DNA from: Moniliella sp. 'wahieum'
Taxonomy: Eukaryota; Basidiomycota; Moniliellomycetes; Moniliellales; Moniliellaceae
Assembly (NCBI GenBank): GCA_003971905.1
Contig: RSEE01000115.1
Coordinates: 124,001-188,000 of the forward strand
Direction: 5' to 3'
DNA: 64,000 bases
Shown here: positions 1 through 11,506 of the stretch, piece after piece
Numbering within the stretch: position 1 is the first letter of the stretch
How the letters are laid out: each line of letters opens with the position of its first letter
Notes under the pieces: model-generated
Databases searched by the model: none
What the model was told of the DNA's origin: nothing
Seen by the model: the letters and a program-made list of their open reading frames with translations, nothing else
Translations under genes and position numbers: made by a program

Positions 1-483
1 GACTGCTGGACGCCCCATCCACGTAACCCACGTACCCGCCGTACACAACCGTACCCCACCGTACCCTCCACCCTCCATGCCCACTCCGCCTGCTTGCACC
101 ATGGTAGCGCCCAGTGGGACCTACGCTGCCATCGTCTTCCCGTGGTACTTGCCAAGAGCGCTGTGCGGGCACTGCTGCCTTCCTGGCTGTGCGACGGGTG
201 CGAAGGTGAGCCTTTGCAGCCGATCCGTCGGACGTATGGACGGCACTTGGTGTGCCCCCTGCTACCGCTCACGACGCTCATCTGCTTCTCGTCCAGCTCG
301 GATGGCAAGCCGGCACAGGATCGGCCCCCGCGCGTTCGGCTTCCACTTCATGAGTTTAAATCGACGTACCCTACGTCGCTCATCCCCAATGGACTTCCTT
401 GGTCTACTCGCATTCCTCCCCCGACCTCGATCCGGACCTCAACCCGGACCTGGGGGTACACGTACCCCCCCCCGTAACTCGTC

Positions 484-1182
484 CTGCCCACCATTCACTT
501 CAAGCTGGCCATTGGGTTTGACCGAGACTGCTTCACCTCGCCGGGTTTATCGCCCCGGGCCCCGAACGGTGCTTGTACGCCGGCGCGGGAATGCTACACG
601 CTCTCAAACGCGCACTTTACCTCTCCCGTTCACCCACCAGCGTCGTCGAGGCAGAGCATGGCACACGTCCTGCGACACCTGCAGGCGCAGGTACAGATGC
701 AGGTGCAGGTACGGATACGAGTGCGGATCCATCTTCCCCTACCGCATCCACGTCGTACACACAAGGTGTCTACCCACATACTTCCCCTTCGCTCGCTGCT
801 ACCCGCCCCACGCGCCATCTATCTCCTATACCGCACCCCAGTGCGTAGCCGTCAAGTTCACCTGCGTCCCCCCGCCCACCACAGTAGATACGGCTGGTAC
901 GGGGTGCCACGACAGGTACGGGTACTGCGGCTACTACGGCTAGTGGTGCTGGTGCTGGGTGCGGCTGGTCGCTCTACCGACGCGGGTGGGGCGGCAGTGC
1001 AGCACTTATTGGCGCTGCCGTGGTTTGGCGCGTGGACAGGCACCAAGTTGGTTGAGGTACGTATTACGTTCCCCCCGTCCCGTACTGTCTCACGCCGTGC
1101 CGTACCGTAGGCTGCAAGGCGTAGGCCTCAGGCGGTCGGGGTGTATGAGAGCCAGGGGGCGAACGGGCAACGTGAAGATTGA
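484..1182 (+). CDS. Possible 3' part of an uncharacterised membrane protein
   Basis: I do not recognise this gene. One frame stays open from about 484 and reads as a natural protein at both ends: a segment near 484–620 with LAIGFDRDCF, and a hydrophobic stretch near 918–1050 (LRLLRLVVLVLGAAG, then LLALPWFGAWTGTKLVE). A GT–AG intron fits at 1057–1110. It joins KLVE to a short polar tail ending GQRED and a TGA at 1180–1182. The middle (about 680–880) is low complexity and the frame there is uncertain, because another frame reads GTDTSADPSSPTAST. The 5' end may lie upstream of the window or in the open stretch at 1–210. The hydrophobic run and polar tail would suit a membrane protein, but that is inference. 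Confidence 0.3.
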
Positions 1183-1516
1183 CTAGTGACCCTTTTCTCG
1201 GTTTTGGGCATTGGTTTGCTGTTTTTTCTGTGGGGGGGCGCATGGTACACGGTACATGGTACGTTGCTTGCTGCATGGGATACCTATATCATCTCGCGAA
1301 ATAGTTTGCATTTGACTTTGCTCCTCCCTCGTGCTCCTCTGCGGCATCCTCCGCGACATCCACCTCACTCTCACCAGCCAACACGCCTTGCCCGTCGAGA
1401 CCTACCAAGTCGCGTCCGGGACGCTGTACCCGCGCTTTTTGGGCTCCCCCACGTCGGTCGCCGCGGCGGCAACCGCGCTGCTGCTGCTGCGGCTGCTGCT
1501 CACGATGGTACACGGG

Positions 1517-1715
1517 ATGTACCCACGATAGTACGCCGGATGGTACGCCGGATGATACGCCGGATGGTATGCGCTGGGGTGTGCGGGCGCGCGAACTGGA
1601 GTGGGCCTCGTTCGATGCGCATAGCGGAGTTCGCGTGCCAGCAGATACCCCGGCCTGGCGGTTTACCGCGCGGTTCCAGGGCCGCGAACGCGCGTTGAGC
1701 ACGTACCGCTCCTGA
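1517..1715 (+). CDS. C-terminal coding fragment, unknown protein
   Basis: The frame ending at TGA 1713–1715 reads as a real C-terminus: a DGTPDDTPDG acidic linker, then MRWGVRARELEWASF, then WRFTARFQGRERALSTYRS. The preceding sequence (1330–1515) is open in another frame and contains an LLLLRLLL hydrophobic run, so an indel or unrecognised intron near 1510 would join the two. I cannot name the family. It could be a separate gene or the far end of the gene just upstream. Confidence 0.3.
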
Positions 1716-1739
1716 AACTTCAAGGGACAGTAGGTGTGC

Positions 1740-1855
1740 ATGAGGACGTGTGTATGTGTGTGCGTGTGTGCGTGTGTGCGTGTGTGCGTGTGTGCGTGTG
1801 CGTGTGTGCGTGTGTGCGTGTGTGTGTGCATGTGTAGGCCCGTGTGTGGGTACAT
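1740..1855. repeat. TG/TGTGCG microsatellite
   Basis: A near-continuous run of TGTGTG and TGTGCG words. It reads as alternating His-Thr on the minus strand, so the long minus-strand open frames here are an artefact of the repeat. Confidence 0.9.
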
Positions 1856-1957
1856 GTGCGTGGGTGAGGGAGAGAGGTAGCTAGCTCAAGATGCATTGTT
1901 ACGTCTGGAGGTGGGGGTGGGGGGATACCACCGCGTGTTTTTTTGGGGGGAGGAGCA

Positions 1958-2044
1958 AGGGAGGAAAGGAGAGGAGAGGAGAGGAGAGGAGAGGAGAGGA
2001 GAGGAGAGGAGAGGAGAGAGAGGAGAGGAGAGGAGAGGAGAGAA
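1958..2044. repeat. GAGAG/GGAGA purine minisatellite
   Basis: A strand-asymmetric array of GGAGA units, all purine on the plus strand. It lies just past the 3' end of the U1-C gene. Such tracts can form triplex DNA and are prone to length error. Confidence 0.9.
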
Positions 2045-2064
2045 AGAGGACAAAAGACCAAGGA

Positions 2065-2953
2065 TCATCGTTGGGCATTAGCAAACCCAGGCGGGGGAGC
2101 ATTGGCAGGGGGGGCGGGCGAGCCAACGGCGGGGGAGGCTGAGACGTCGCAGACGAGGGGGCAAACCCAGGCGGAGGCTGAGACGGATTGAATCCCGGTG
2201 GCGGACGGGTGGGCACAAAGCCCGGTGGCGGCACGCGAGGGTTAAACCCGGCGGCGGGACCGAGGGATTGAACCCCGGTGGCGGCCGAGACGGGTTGAAC
2301 GTAGGAGGAGGCACGTTCGGAGGCGGGAAAGGCATTCCCATCCCCATAGATCCAGAAACTGGCACGGGAGGTCCAGCAGCCCGAATGCCCCATGGTCGAG
2401 CACCGGTCCCAGGTCCACTCCCTGACTCTCCCCCGCCACCCGAGGTACCCCCACCAGTTACCGACGTAGGTGGAGCCGTTGTGCCCGGGGGAACACCCAG
2501 TACGAACCCGTCGTCACCTACGCCCAAGCGAATTGGTGCCCCGGTAATCGGGACCTGGGTCAAGCCACGCGCAGCACGAGGCCCATTGAGACCCATTAGG
2601 CGCACGTCCGTCCCCGTCGCAAGCGAACTGGGACGCGGGAGTGATGCGCATCGTAGCTGCGCGCCACGCCGTCAATGATTTCTTGCGCTTGGGCTTGGTC
2701 GACGTTGGCGTAGTAGTCGCGCACGTTGGCGAGGTGGTTGTGGCCGGTATTGTGCACGCGGCGAACTGGGGCAAGCAAGCAAAGAAACAAAGCAAGAAAG
2801 CAAGAACGAACAAAAGAAAGAAAGAAAGAAAGAAAGGGTTAGAAGACGGGGGGGCAAGGGTGCGAGGGTGGGGCGCCCGAGGCAGAAGGACGTACCAGCA
2901 GGCGAGTCGTGGGTGAGGAACACGTCGCAGTAGTCGCAGTAGTGCTTTCCCAT
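2065..2953 (-). CDS. YHC1: U1 snRNP zinc-finger protein C (U1-C)
   Basis: U1-C belongs to the U1 snRNP and helps it recognise 5' splice sites in the nucleus. Exon 1 (2953–2896) encodes MGKHYCDYCDVFLTHDSPA. A polypyrimidine-rich intron follows (2895–2766). Exon 2 from 2765 continues VRRVHNTGHNHLANVRDYY. Together these give the family's N-terminal C2H2 U1-type finger (C6, C9, H24, H30) and the helix QAQEIIDGVARSY. The C-terminal half is a proline-rich tail with repeated PPPGFNP or PPPGFAP units, as in basidiomycete U1-C. The frame breaks near 2640 and again near 2255, in each case by one base within a short run. The natural end is probably PPPGFANAQR with TGA at 2067–2065. The gene is divergent from NUC1. 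Confidence 0.85.
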
Positions 2954-3343
2954 GGCAGGCCAACGCGGAGCACAGCGCACAGACCGGGAGCAGGAGGTGG
3001 AGGTGGGGCGATGGAGGTGCACGGGCAGCGGTGGTGATTGTTTGACCCAGGCCAGATTGGCCAAAAGGCGGAACGGGCGATGGTTCCGCCCCCCCCGATG
3101 GTTGCTCCTAACACGTGCCATTTTGAAATGGTCAAGAGCTGTGTTTCCCATTTCACTTTCCCACTCTCCGAAGCACAGCGCCCATTCCCCTTCCCCATTC
3201 CGCCCGTCCGCCAGCGGAAGCAAGGCGGAAGCGGAGGCGGCGGGCGCTTCGCTTCGTTTCTTCTTAATGCGCTGCCCCGCTGGCGGCGGCGGCGGCGGGC
3301 TGAATGCCTGCTCCCCACACCGCGTCCCTCGCCCACCGCCGCC
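2954..3343. promoter_or_regulatory. Shared promoter region, U1-C / NUC1
   Basis: 390 bp between the two divergent start codons. It holds no open frame that looks real and no clear TATA box. By position it must carry both promoters. Confidence 0.5.
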
Positions 3344-4483
3344 ATGTCGTTCCCCGTCCAACTGGGCCTGTTCGGAGGCGGCTTGGCTGTCGGAGCAGTC
3401 GGTGGCTTCTTTGCCACCCGCTCCAAGCCTGCTCCCAACCCCGCTGCCCTGCAGCGCCCGTCGCAGCCCCCTCCGCCGGCCCGGCTACGGCACTGACTCT
3501 CCCGCCCGAACGGGCTCGGCTGCCATCCCCTTCTTTAGCCGCGACACGCTCAAGTGGACCGGAACCACCCCTGGGCCCGTATCGGATCTGCTGGAGAACC
3601 AAGCGTATGTGGCTGGGTACGACCGTCGGTTGCGTCATCCGGCCTGGACGGCGGAACACATTAGTGCGCAAACGTTGTTGCGCGGACCGCAGCCGCCTGG
3701 CGCACCGCCCCGTGGCGATCGCAAAAAGTCCACGTTCCATGAAGACGAGCGGGTCCCACTCCCGTTCCGCGCGCGCTTGGCCGATTACTTTCGCTCGGGT
3801 TACGATCGCGGCCATATGGTGCCCGCGTCGGACGCGCGCATTAATCAGGAGGCGATGAACCAGACGTTTTCCTTGACCAACATTTGTCCCCAGGTGGGCG
3901 AAGGGTTTAATCGCGATTACTGGGCTGGTGTGGTGCGTATTTTTTGTTCTTTGTTTTTGTGGTTGGTGTTGGGGTACGAGGGTTGGTTGGCTAACGCGCC
4001 GAGACGATGCAGGAAGAGTATGTGCGTGACTTGACCAACAAGTTTGCGGACCTGTACGTGTTTACCGTGCCTCTGTACCTGCCCAAGCCGGATCCAGCCA
4101 AGCCAGGCAAGTTCAAGGTGGAGTACGAGGTGATTGGCAACCCACCCAACGTGGCTGTTCCCACGCACTTTGCCAAGGTGATCCTCGGTGTGCAGGGCAC
4201 CAACCCGCCCGCGGCCACGCCATCGTCAGCACTGGTGCAGCAGGCCGGCGCACTGGCTTTGGATGCATTTGTGATTCCCAACGAGGTGGTGCCCAACTCG
4301 ACGCCGCTGCGCTCGTTTGCCGTGCCGGTCGAGGCGGTGGAACGGGCGAGTGGGCTGACGCTCTTCTCGGCGCCCGTCAAGGCCAAGGCACGGAGCCTGT
4401 GCGACGTGGCGGGGTGCGAGGTGATCATCCGCCAGTTCAACGACAAGGCGAAACAGCTCAAGGCGCTGCCTGCGCCCAAGTGA
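3344..4483 (+). CDS. NUC1: Mitochondrial DNA/RNA non-specific endonuclease Nuc1 (EndoG family)
   Basis: A ββα-metal nuclease of the mitochondrial inner membrane, active in mtDNA turnover and cell death. The start at 3344 gives a short hydrophobic glycine-rich N-terminus (GLFGGGLAVGAVGGFFATR), as in yeast Nuc1. The catalytic segment DYFRSGYDRGHMVPASDA carries the family DRGH with its general-base histidine. It is followed by NQTFSLTNICPQ and GFNRDYW. An 80-bp intron (3933–4012, branch-like CTAAC at 3991) separates GFNRDYWAGV from EEYVRDLTNKF. Exon 2 holds LPKPDPAKPGKFKVEYEVIG and the conserved PTHFAKVI. The frame slips by one base near 3475, between the N-terminal anchor and the nuclease domain. 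The match to yeast Nuc1 is near collinear over the whole length. Confidence 0.9.
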
Positions 4484-5130
4484 TTATAATGATTGCATTG
4501 GCTGGTTGTGTTGTGCGGGGGGGTAGGAGTATCAGATGTAAATGTAAGGGGGCAGACGCAAGGAGGCGCCCCGCGCGTCGGGAGCGCAAGGGGGGTGGCT
4601 GTGTTGTGTCGCCTGGTGTGCCCCCGCAGCCGCGGATGGCCGGTGGCGCTGTGCGCAGCTGCGGCTTAACCGGTAACCGGTAACCGGCCTAGCTTAACCG
4701 CGCTGAGGCTGCGCACTAACCCCGCCCGCCCCCTGGCATGCGCTGCTGCAGGCGGCTGCGATGCATGACGTCATCCATCCGCCCTGCTCCACCCCGCCGG
4801 CTGCGCGCACCAGCACACTGTGCCCGCCGGCTAAACGCTACAGCCCGCCCCACCCGCTGCCGCTGCTCCCATCCCGCCGGCTTTGGTGTCTTGTCCGCGG
4901 CTCTCCGCCACTGAGAGATTATTGCGACTGCGTCTCCTGGGGCGCTGTCGGCTCCCCTCGGCTCCGTTGCGGTCTCTGCGCATCCTCCTTTACAGCGTTA
5001 CCCTCCATCATATGCATCCCTCCATGCCCACATCGCGTCCATATAAATATCCTGGCCATATAAATATCCTGTCCATATAAATATACACCCCCCGTGTCTG
5101 CCCTCCACCGCCACCGCCCCCTGCCCCACC
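4484..5130 (+). other. Intergenic region and 5' region of the aldehyde dehydrogenase gene
   Basis: No gene seen. It contains an imperfect tandem of TAACCGG at about 4668–4690, a stretch rich in GCCGGC words, and the TATA cluster listed separately. Confidence 0.5.
5041..5083 (+). promoter_or_regulatory. Three tandem TATA-like elements
   Basis: ATATAAATAT occurs three times, at 5041–5050, 5058–5067 and 5074–5083, separated by CCTGGCC- or CCTGTCC-like spacers. The cluster lies 48–90 bp upstream of the ATG at 5131, within an otherwise GC-rich region. Position and sequence fit a TATA promoter with a duplicated core; use of more than one start site is inference. Confidence 0.6.
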
Positions 5131-6971
5131 ATGCGCGCACCCGTCCAGCAGCCCCTCCTCCGGCCCGCCGCCGCCGCCCTCCGCCTCGCCTCGTCCCCGC
5201 GCCCCTCGCGCCCCGCCTTCGCCCCGCCCTCTTCGCGCCCCAGCGCGCCCTCACCACCGCCAGCCCCCTCGCTGCACTCCGGCCGCCCGCGCCCACCGCC
5301 CGCACCTACAGCACCGCCGCCCCCGTGCCCCACGTCCACCTCGACCTGCCCCACGGCGGCACGGCCAGCTTCAGTGGCGGCCTGTACATCGAGTGCGTTT
5401 CCCCCTGCCCTCGGTTCCCGATCCCTTTCGTGCCAGACCCCAGGCCGGACAGAGCGCATGGTTGGCTAACGCTATATCGCTCTCCCTGTTCGCTCTTCGC
5501 TCTCCTCTCCGTAGTGGCCAGTGGGTGGCGTCCCAAACGGGCGAGACGCTGGACTGCTTCAACCCAGCGACAAAGGAAAAGATCGCGACCATTGCGCAAG
5601 GCGATGAGTTGGATATCGACTTGGCTGTCCAGGCGGCCCGGCGGGCGTTCAAGACGACCTGGGGACTGCACACCACGGGGCCCCAACGCGCCGTCTTGCT
5701 CAACAAACTCGCGCGTCTGATCGAAGATAATTACGACGAGCTGGCTGCGATCGAGGCTATCGACGGGGGGAAACCTTTGTCGATCGCCAAGTCGTTTGAT
5801 GTCGCCCAACTGCTCGAAGCGTTTCGTTACTTTGCCGGATGGGCCGATAAACATTCAGGCCAAGTCTTGTCGGGTGAAAACCCTCATTTGTTCCAGTACA
5901 CGCGCCTCGAACCGATCGGCGTATGCGGCGCCATTGTACCGTGGAATTACCCGCTCATGTTGACGGCTTGGAAGTTGGGTCCGGCCTTGGCTACGGGCAA
6001 CACGGTGGTGCTCAAGTCGGCTGAAAACACACCCTTGTCCGCTCTCAAACTGTTCGAGTTGATTGACAAGGCTGGGTTCCCCAAAGGCGTCGTCAACCTC
6101 GTCACAGGCCTCGGTACCGGCGCAGGAAACGCCATGGCCGAACACATGGATATTGATAAGATCTCCTTTACGGGCTCCACACGCGTCGGCCGCGTAGTCA
6201 TGAAGGCCGCAGCCAATACGAATTTGAAAAAGGTCACGCTCGAGTTGGGAGGCAAATCACCGTCGGTCGTCTTGGCTGATGCCGACATGGAACAGGCCGT
6301 ATCATGGTGCACAATGGGCGTCAACTTTAACATGGGCCAAACTTGTTGCGCCGGAACGCGGATTTACGTTGAGGAATCGATTTACGATGAGTTCCTCGCC
6401 CGGCTCAAGGAAAAGTTTGACTCGATCCGCGTTGGCGACCCGTTTGACCAAGCTACCTACCTCGGTCCCTCAAATTAGCAAGGCCCAGTACGAACGTATC
6501 CTGCACTTTATCGATGTGGGCAAGACCGAAGGCACCCTCGTCACAGGTGGGCGGGCGCTCGACGCAACGCGGTACACAGGGCAAGGTAAACCCAATGGCT
6601 GGTTCATCGAGCCTACCATCTTTGCCGATTGTGCTGAAGACTCAGTGATCAGCAGGGAAGAAATCTTTGGCCCCGTGGTGGTCGTGCACAAGTTCAAAGA
6701 CCATGACGAGTTGCTGCACAAAGCTAACGATTCCATGTACGGTTTGGCTGCTGGTGTGTTCTCGCGTGACGTGAGCAAGGCTCTCAAGACCGCACATGCG
6801 CTCCAAGCTGGTTCGGTCTGGGTCAACACGTACAACGCCTTATCGGCCCAAGTCCCCTTTGGAGGCTACAAGGCCTCAGGCATCGGTCGTGAAAACGCTA
6901 GTTATGCCTTGGAAAATTACGTTCAGGTCAAGGCCGTCTCCATTAACATTGATGCGCCCAACCCGTTGTAA
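5131..6971 (+). CDS. Mitochondrial NAD(P)+-dependent aldehyde dehydrogenase
   Basis: Oxidises aldehydes such as acetaldehyde to acids; the closest relatives are the mitochondrial Ald4/Ald5 type. The start at 5131 opens an Ala/Arg/Pro/Ser-rich, acid-free presequence (MRAPVQQPLLRPAAAALRLA), and the mature domain begins near HVHLDLPHGG. A 122-bp intron (5393–5514) splits GGLYI from DGQWVASQTGETLDCFNPAT. Exon 2 carries FTGSTRVGR (about 6171), the active-site glutamate motif LELGGKSP (about 6243) and the nucleophile region GQTCCAGTR (about 6335). Downstream are EEIFGPVVV and PFGGYKASGIGRE. There are two single-base breaks, one inside the presequence near 5225 and one at about 6465. At the second, LGP is followed by a stop in one frame while QISKAQYERIL follows in the next, which fits one surplus C. 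Length and motif order are normal for the family. Confidence 0.92.
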
Positions 6972-7739
6972 TAGGTCACTTGCATCCGTTGCATTCGTTG
7001 CTTTCGTTGCATCGGTTCCCTCGCACCACACCACCACCCACAACCACTCGGATTCGTTCCTACCCATCCTGCTCTCAGCCTACCGTGAACCCATCCATGG
7101 TGGGAAACCACGAACCCCTTCCACTCACAGATCGCTTATGAATCTCGCATGCCCCCCCCCTCCCCCCGCCAGTTTTGCTCTTTTTTCCCCTTTTCTTTTT
7201 CTTTCCTCCCTCGCCACACCTCCTAGCTACTGCACCGGCGCTGTCAATCTCGTCTCGTCGGCGCGTACCTCCTATGCCTTCTTTTGGAGTTGGTGCCATT
7301 GTTCCCTTGACGCCTTCTTCCTAGTTCCTTGCTGCGTTCAGCTTAGGCTGCCTTGCCTTCCATACCTTCAATACCATGCTGTTTTTTTCTTTCTTTTTTT
7401 CGCTTCGTCTTCCGCCACGGAGTGCGGTGCAGTAGAACACAGCACCCGCCAGACCAGGATCCACGCGCCCCGCACCAAGTACCAAGCACCAGGTACCAAG
7501 CATACCATGCTAGATGCGGAGGACTATACTATACTAGACCATTGACCAGTTCCCCTCTATCCTCCTTGCTTTGGTTCAACATGTCATTCCCACCGCGTCA
7601 GACACTCCTCCCTACTCCCCCTCCTCGGCTCGGGTCTGGGCAGGGGACACATCAACCCCCGCCTGCCGCCGTCCACGGCTAACGTCTAACCTTGAAGCTT
7701 GAAGCTTGAAGTGCGACATGTGACATGTGGCATGTGACT
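6972..7739. other. Intergenic, 3' flanks of two convergent genes
   Basis: Pyrimidine-rich sequence with no supported gene. It holds ACCAAGTACC-type short repeats at 7480–7505, three TTGAAGC units at about 7692–7712, and a run of ACATGTGACATGTGGCATGTGA words at about 7717–7738. Confidence 0.5.
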
Positions 7740-10700
7740 TTACACCCGAGGCGGCGTCGTAGCCGCCGCGTACCGATCCTCATCTTCTCCCTCCCCCTCG
7801 CCCTCCTCCGACGTCAAACTGCCCTCTGTCGACACGGCCCAGTGCCGGTCGGGGACCAAATCCGATCGCCCCATTTGACCTCCCCTTGCAGGTTCAGCTT
7901 CTCCCTCGGTAGCAGGTACCGTTCCACCACCCCTGCCATTCGCTCCGTCCGTTTCGCCCGTTCCATTCACTCCGTCCGTTGCGCCCGGCGTACGATCCCG
8001 ATCCCCATCCCGATCCCCATCCCGCCTATCCTGCGCCCCGCGCGCTTCGCCGGGCTCGCGATCCTGTTGCGTCCCCCGCGGCGGCTGGCTCGTGGCCTCC
8101 GGTTCGGGTTCGGGTTCGGTCTGGGTCGGGGTTTGGGTCTGGGTTGGAGTGGCGCGGGTGGGTGAGAGCTTGGTCCTGCGCTGGGTTTTGCGCTCGGACC
8201 GCGACCCCCGCCTCGTCCTGGTCCTGGTCCTGGTCCTGGTCTCCGTCCTGGTCTCCGTCCTGGCCTTCGTCCTCGGCCTCGGAGGCAGAAGGAGACGCAG
8301 AGGCAGAAGCAGAAGCCGAAGCTGAGGGGGAAGAGAGGGAGTCTGATTCGAGCTCAGTGAGTGGCGAGGAAGGTTGTGGTTCCGGTGTGATTTCGCGTCC
8401 TCCATCAGCACGTCCGTGCGGGTACACCAGTTGACCTTGTAACGCTTCTCGCACAAGGCCCAGATCATCAAATGGCGCTAGACTTAACCGTTTCAGCCCG
8501 TCGGGCTCTAGACCGGCCAAACGTAACCCCCGCCAGGCTAGACTCGATTGCCGCTCAGTACGCTGCAGCCAGGCTTGCCCCGCTGCCGATCCCGGTCCAG
8601 TGCCCAATCCCATGGCTCGTTCGGTCGCCAGTTGGTGCTCAATCTGCTTGATGCGGTCCTGGGCAAGAGACGCTCGGCTGCTCGCTTCCGCCAGCACGGA
8701 CGAGGAGGGAATGTGGGCTCGCATCACACCAATTTCTTTCTCCACCTCGGATAGCTCAGCTTGCTTGGCTGCCAGCTGGCTGCTGCCACGTTCGCTAGGT
8801 TCGGTAGGAGGACTGCGAGCGTCAGCGTCGGTAGTTTCGGCTGTTGCAGCCGTTCCCTCACCACCATCCACCGCCGTACCTGTACCTGTACCTGAACCTG
8901 TACCTGTACCTTCCTCCTGCGCCGAGGACGTCAACGAGGCCACTTGCTCCTGCAGCTGGTCCCGCCTCGCTTCTAAGCGATGCACTTGGCTCTTGAGCGA
9001 GATGACGGTGGTCCGATGGGCTTGCAGCGCACGCAATTGTGCTTTCCGACGCCACAGTTGTTCTCTTGCCTCGCGACCCGAGTAGGTAGTTCCAGCTCCT
9101 TCCGTCGCTCCTGCTCCTGCTCCTGCTCCTGCCGCCACCTCGTCCCGCTGGGCATCTAACTGCCGCTCCAGCTCCAGCCAAGGCGCCACGTACGTACTCA
9201 CATCCGTCCCGCTCAAGGGGGGAACTCGAGTTCCTCCAGACCGTCAGTCGGGACCGTAACGTACTCCCCCTCTTCGTTTTCACGTCGGCGCGTGCCGGCG
9301 CGCGGGGGCGGGACACCATCTTGCCACAGCGCCTGTAACGCTGCGGTGCCAAGGGAGAAAGTAGGTTGTCCTGCACGCTGGGTACGCATTCGCTTCAAAG
9401 GTACTTCCCATCGCCGAGCTTCGTCCGGCTCGACTGGCGGGACATCGAGCACAGGTGCCCGCTCGTTCTTCCATGTGATCCATGCGTGTTCTAATCGAAT
9501 GGTACGCAGCATGGCAGATACCAGCCCGTGTCGCCGGTTGGGCACAACCAGCTTGTCCAACAAGTCTAGCACCGCACGCCATTGCCCACGACAAAATTGT
9601 TCTTCCTTGTCAGATAAGACGTAGGGCCGGTGACTGATCTTGTTGCTCGTCTCGGTCCACACTTGCCGCCGTTGCGGCGTAAATTCTAGTAGGTATTGCA
9701 GCAGAATCAGGATTTGGAATAACACTTGCCGTCGGAAAGAAGGATCGCGCACCTACCGTTGTAATCAGTCAGTATAGAGAACGAATGGGTTCAACAGGGC
9801 GCACAGGGGAGGGGGGGGGGGGGGCACCAGTGTCACACGTACTTCCGATGGGAAATTGTCCTTGCCAGTCAAGTACTTGGGGTAGAACGAATCCTCTCCT
9901 CTTCTTCCTCCCTCCTCCTCGGCTTCCTTCTCGCCTTCCGGCGGGGTAGCAGGTGCATCCAGGTCCATGCCACTGGCACCCGCATCGGCAGTCGCACCGA
10001 CGACACGCGTCGCTTGCCCAGGAAGTAGCGTCTGTTTTTCTCGTTCCTCCTTGGCCGCCGTACCAGCCAAGAGTTCTTCGTACGTATTGACCCGATGGAA
10101 AAAGTGCAAGATCTCCACGAGCGCGCGGGCCAACTCGTGCATCGATCCCTTGGACGTAGTGCCTTCCGTCGGGCGCACGTTGCCCTCCAACGGATCAGGT
10201 TGCGCTAGGTCCAATAGGTTGGGGGTAAGACGGTAGCTTGCTCAAACAGCACGGCTGGGTTGCGGAAGAAGGTCTGGGTGGCCCAGAACAACGCGTAAAA
10301 CCGATCAGATGGAAGCACAGGGCCATCGGATTCGGTGGAACTCGTAGCGTCGCGCCGACGCTTGCCTTGGGTCGTAGTGAGTCCCCTGGACGCTGCGGGC
10401 GCAGGGGCAGGCGTTGGTGCGGGTGTGGAGGCGGGCGCAATGGAGACCGTGTCCCATTCGGTGATGTTTTTCAAATTAAACTCGCCCTTGAGGTTGCTGG
10501 CACTGCGGTCGCCCAAAGGAAAGGCAACCGACAACAATGTTGCGATCCGTCCGGCCAATAACGTATGTGCCATGACGGGCTTGGACAGGCGTCGCAGCAT
10601 TTCGTTGGCCATACGAAGCACGACAGGGCCCTTGCCTCGGCCGGGGACGAGGTTGCGGAATAACCGCTCACGTCGTACATGGAGGTAATCCAACAACGCA

Positions 10701-11084
10701 CCAAATTGGTCTGTCACCAACAAGTCCGATGTCCCTTCGAGTGTGACCAGCGCCGCGACCGGGTCGACCACCCCCGCTTCCTCTAGCGCAAGCAGCATCG
10801 CACCGATCCAACACACGCTCAAGCAAAGGGAACTGATCCAGCACCCAGCGCGACACGTACTGCGACGTAGCTTCGCGCCGTAACGCTTCTTCCTCCTCGG
10901 GCCCACTGGGCGGGACATAGGATGCCACCTCGGTGGCCAGGGCGGCGAAGACCGAGGGCGGGAGCAGGCCCGTCGCCGTCCCGCTCGCCCGCGCTTCGTC
11001 CAGCACCCGGTCGAGGGAGGCGAGCAGCGGCGCGAGCCGCGCGTACAGCTGCGGGATTGTGCCGGACGCCGCCGGTTGGGCCAT
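7740..11084 (-). CDS. THOC1: THO complex subunit 1 (Hpr1/THOC1)
   Basis: THOC1 is a scaffold of the nuclear THO/TREX complex, which couples transcription to mRNA export. The start at 11084 opens MAQPAASGTIPQLYARLAPL. Collinear with THOC1 are NEMLRRLSKPVMAHTLLAGR, PLGDRSASNLKGEFNLKNI, RFYALFWATQTFFRNPAVLF, SFYPKYLTGKDNFPSE and SFRRQVLFQILILLQYLLEF. A 90-bp intron (9842–9753) lies between the last two. The C-terminal part has WITWKNERAP and SLAWRGLRLAGL, a helical coiled-coil stretch, and a long low-complexity acidic/basic tail of DQDQD, TQTPTQTEPEPEPE and DGDRDGDRD type, ending at TAA 7742–7740. Frame breaks occur near 10795, at 10213 (a C run), at about 9215 (a run of six G on the plus strand) and within the tail repeat. 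The tail is longer than in the human protein. Confidence 0.85.
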
Positions 11085-11506
11085 GGCGCGTAGGGGAGGT
11101 GGAGGTGGAGGTAGTAAGTGGATGGGCGAAGCGCCGATTGGATGGGCGAAGGCCGCGCGGAATTGCGTCGGGACTGCATTCCGCCGCGGCAGGCGAGGAT
11201 GGATGGTAGCTGAACGTTGAACGTTTCTATCCTGCGTCTCGTGGCCACCGCTGGCACCATCCAGCCTTCTCGCCGCCATCCATCCCATCCCATCCCCCAT
11301 CTCCCGTCAAGTCAGGCCGTGATGGTTGCGAATTAGCGTGCTGTGTATATCGCAGTCGACGGGCCCAGGAGGAGGCTATGGCATGCGGTGCAAAGAGTGG
11401 CAAAGGGTAGAAATACAGTGGCACATCTATTGGCTGTGGGGCAGCCGAGACGCTCGCTCGCCCGCTTGGCCCCATCCAACCGAACCGCGAGCAAGCGCTC
11501 CGCGCA

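Noticed and set aside
1289-1855. Minus-strand His-Thr repeat protein
   Set aside because: Produced entirely by the TG microsatellite.
1899-2142. Glu/Arg-rich plus-strand and Leu/Ser-rich minus-strand frames
   Set aside because: Produced by the GAGAG minisatellite and the antisense of the U1-C tail.
2952-4034. Single 360-codon plus-strand frame
   Set aside because: Only its second half is real (the NUC1 catalytic domain). The first part is the U1-C/NUC1 intergenic region and a shifted reading of the NUC1 N-terminus, and the end runs into the intron.
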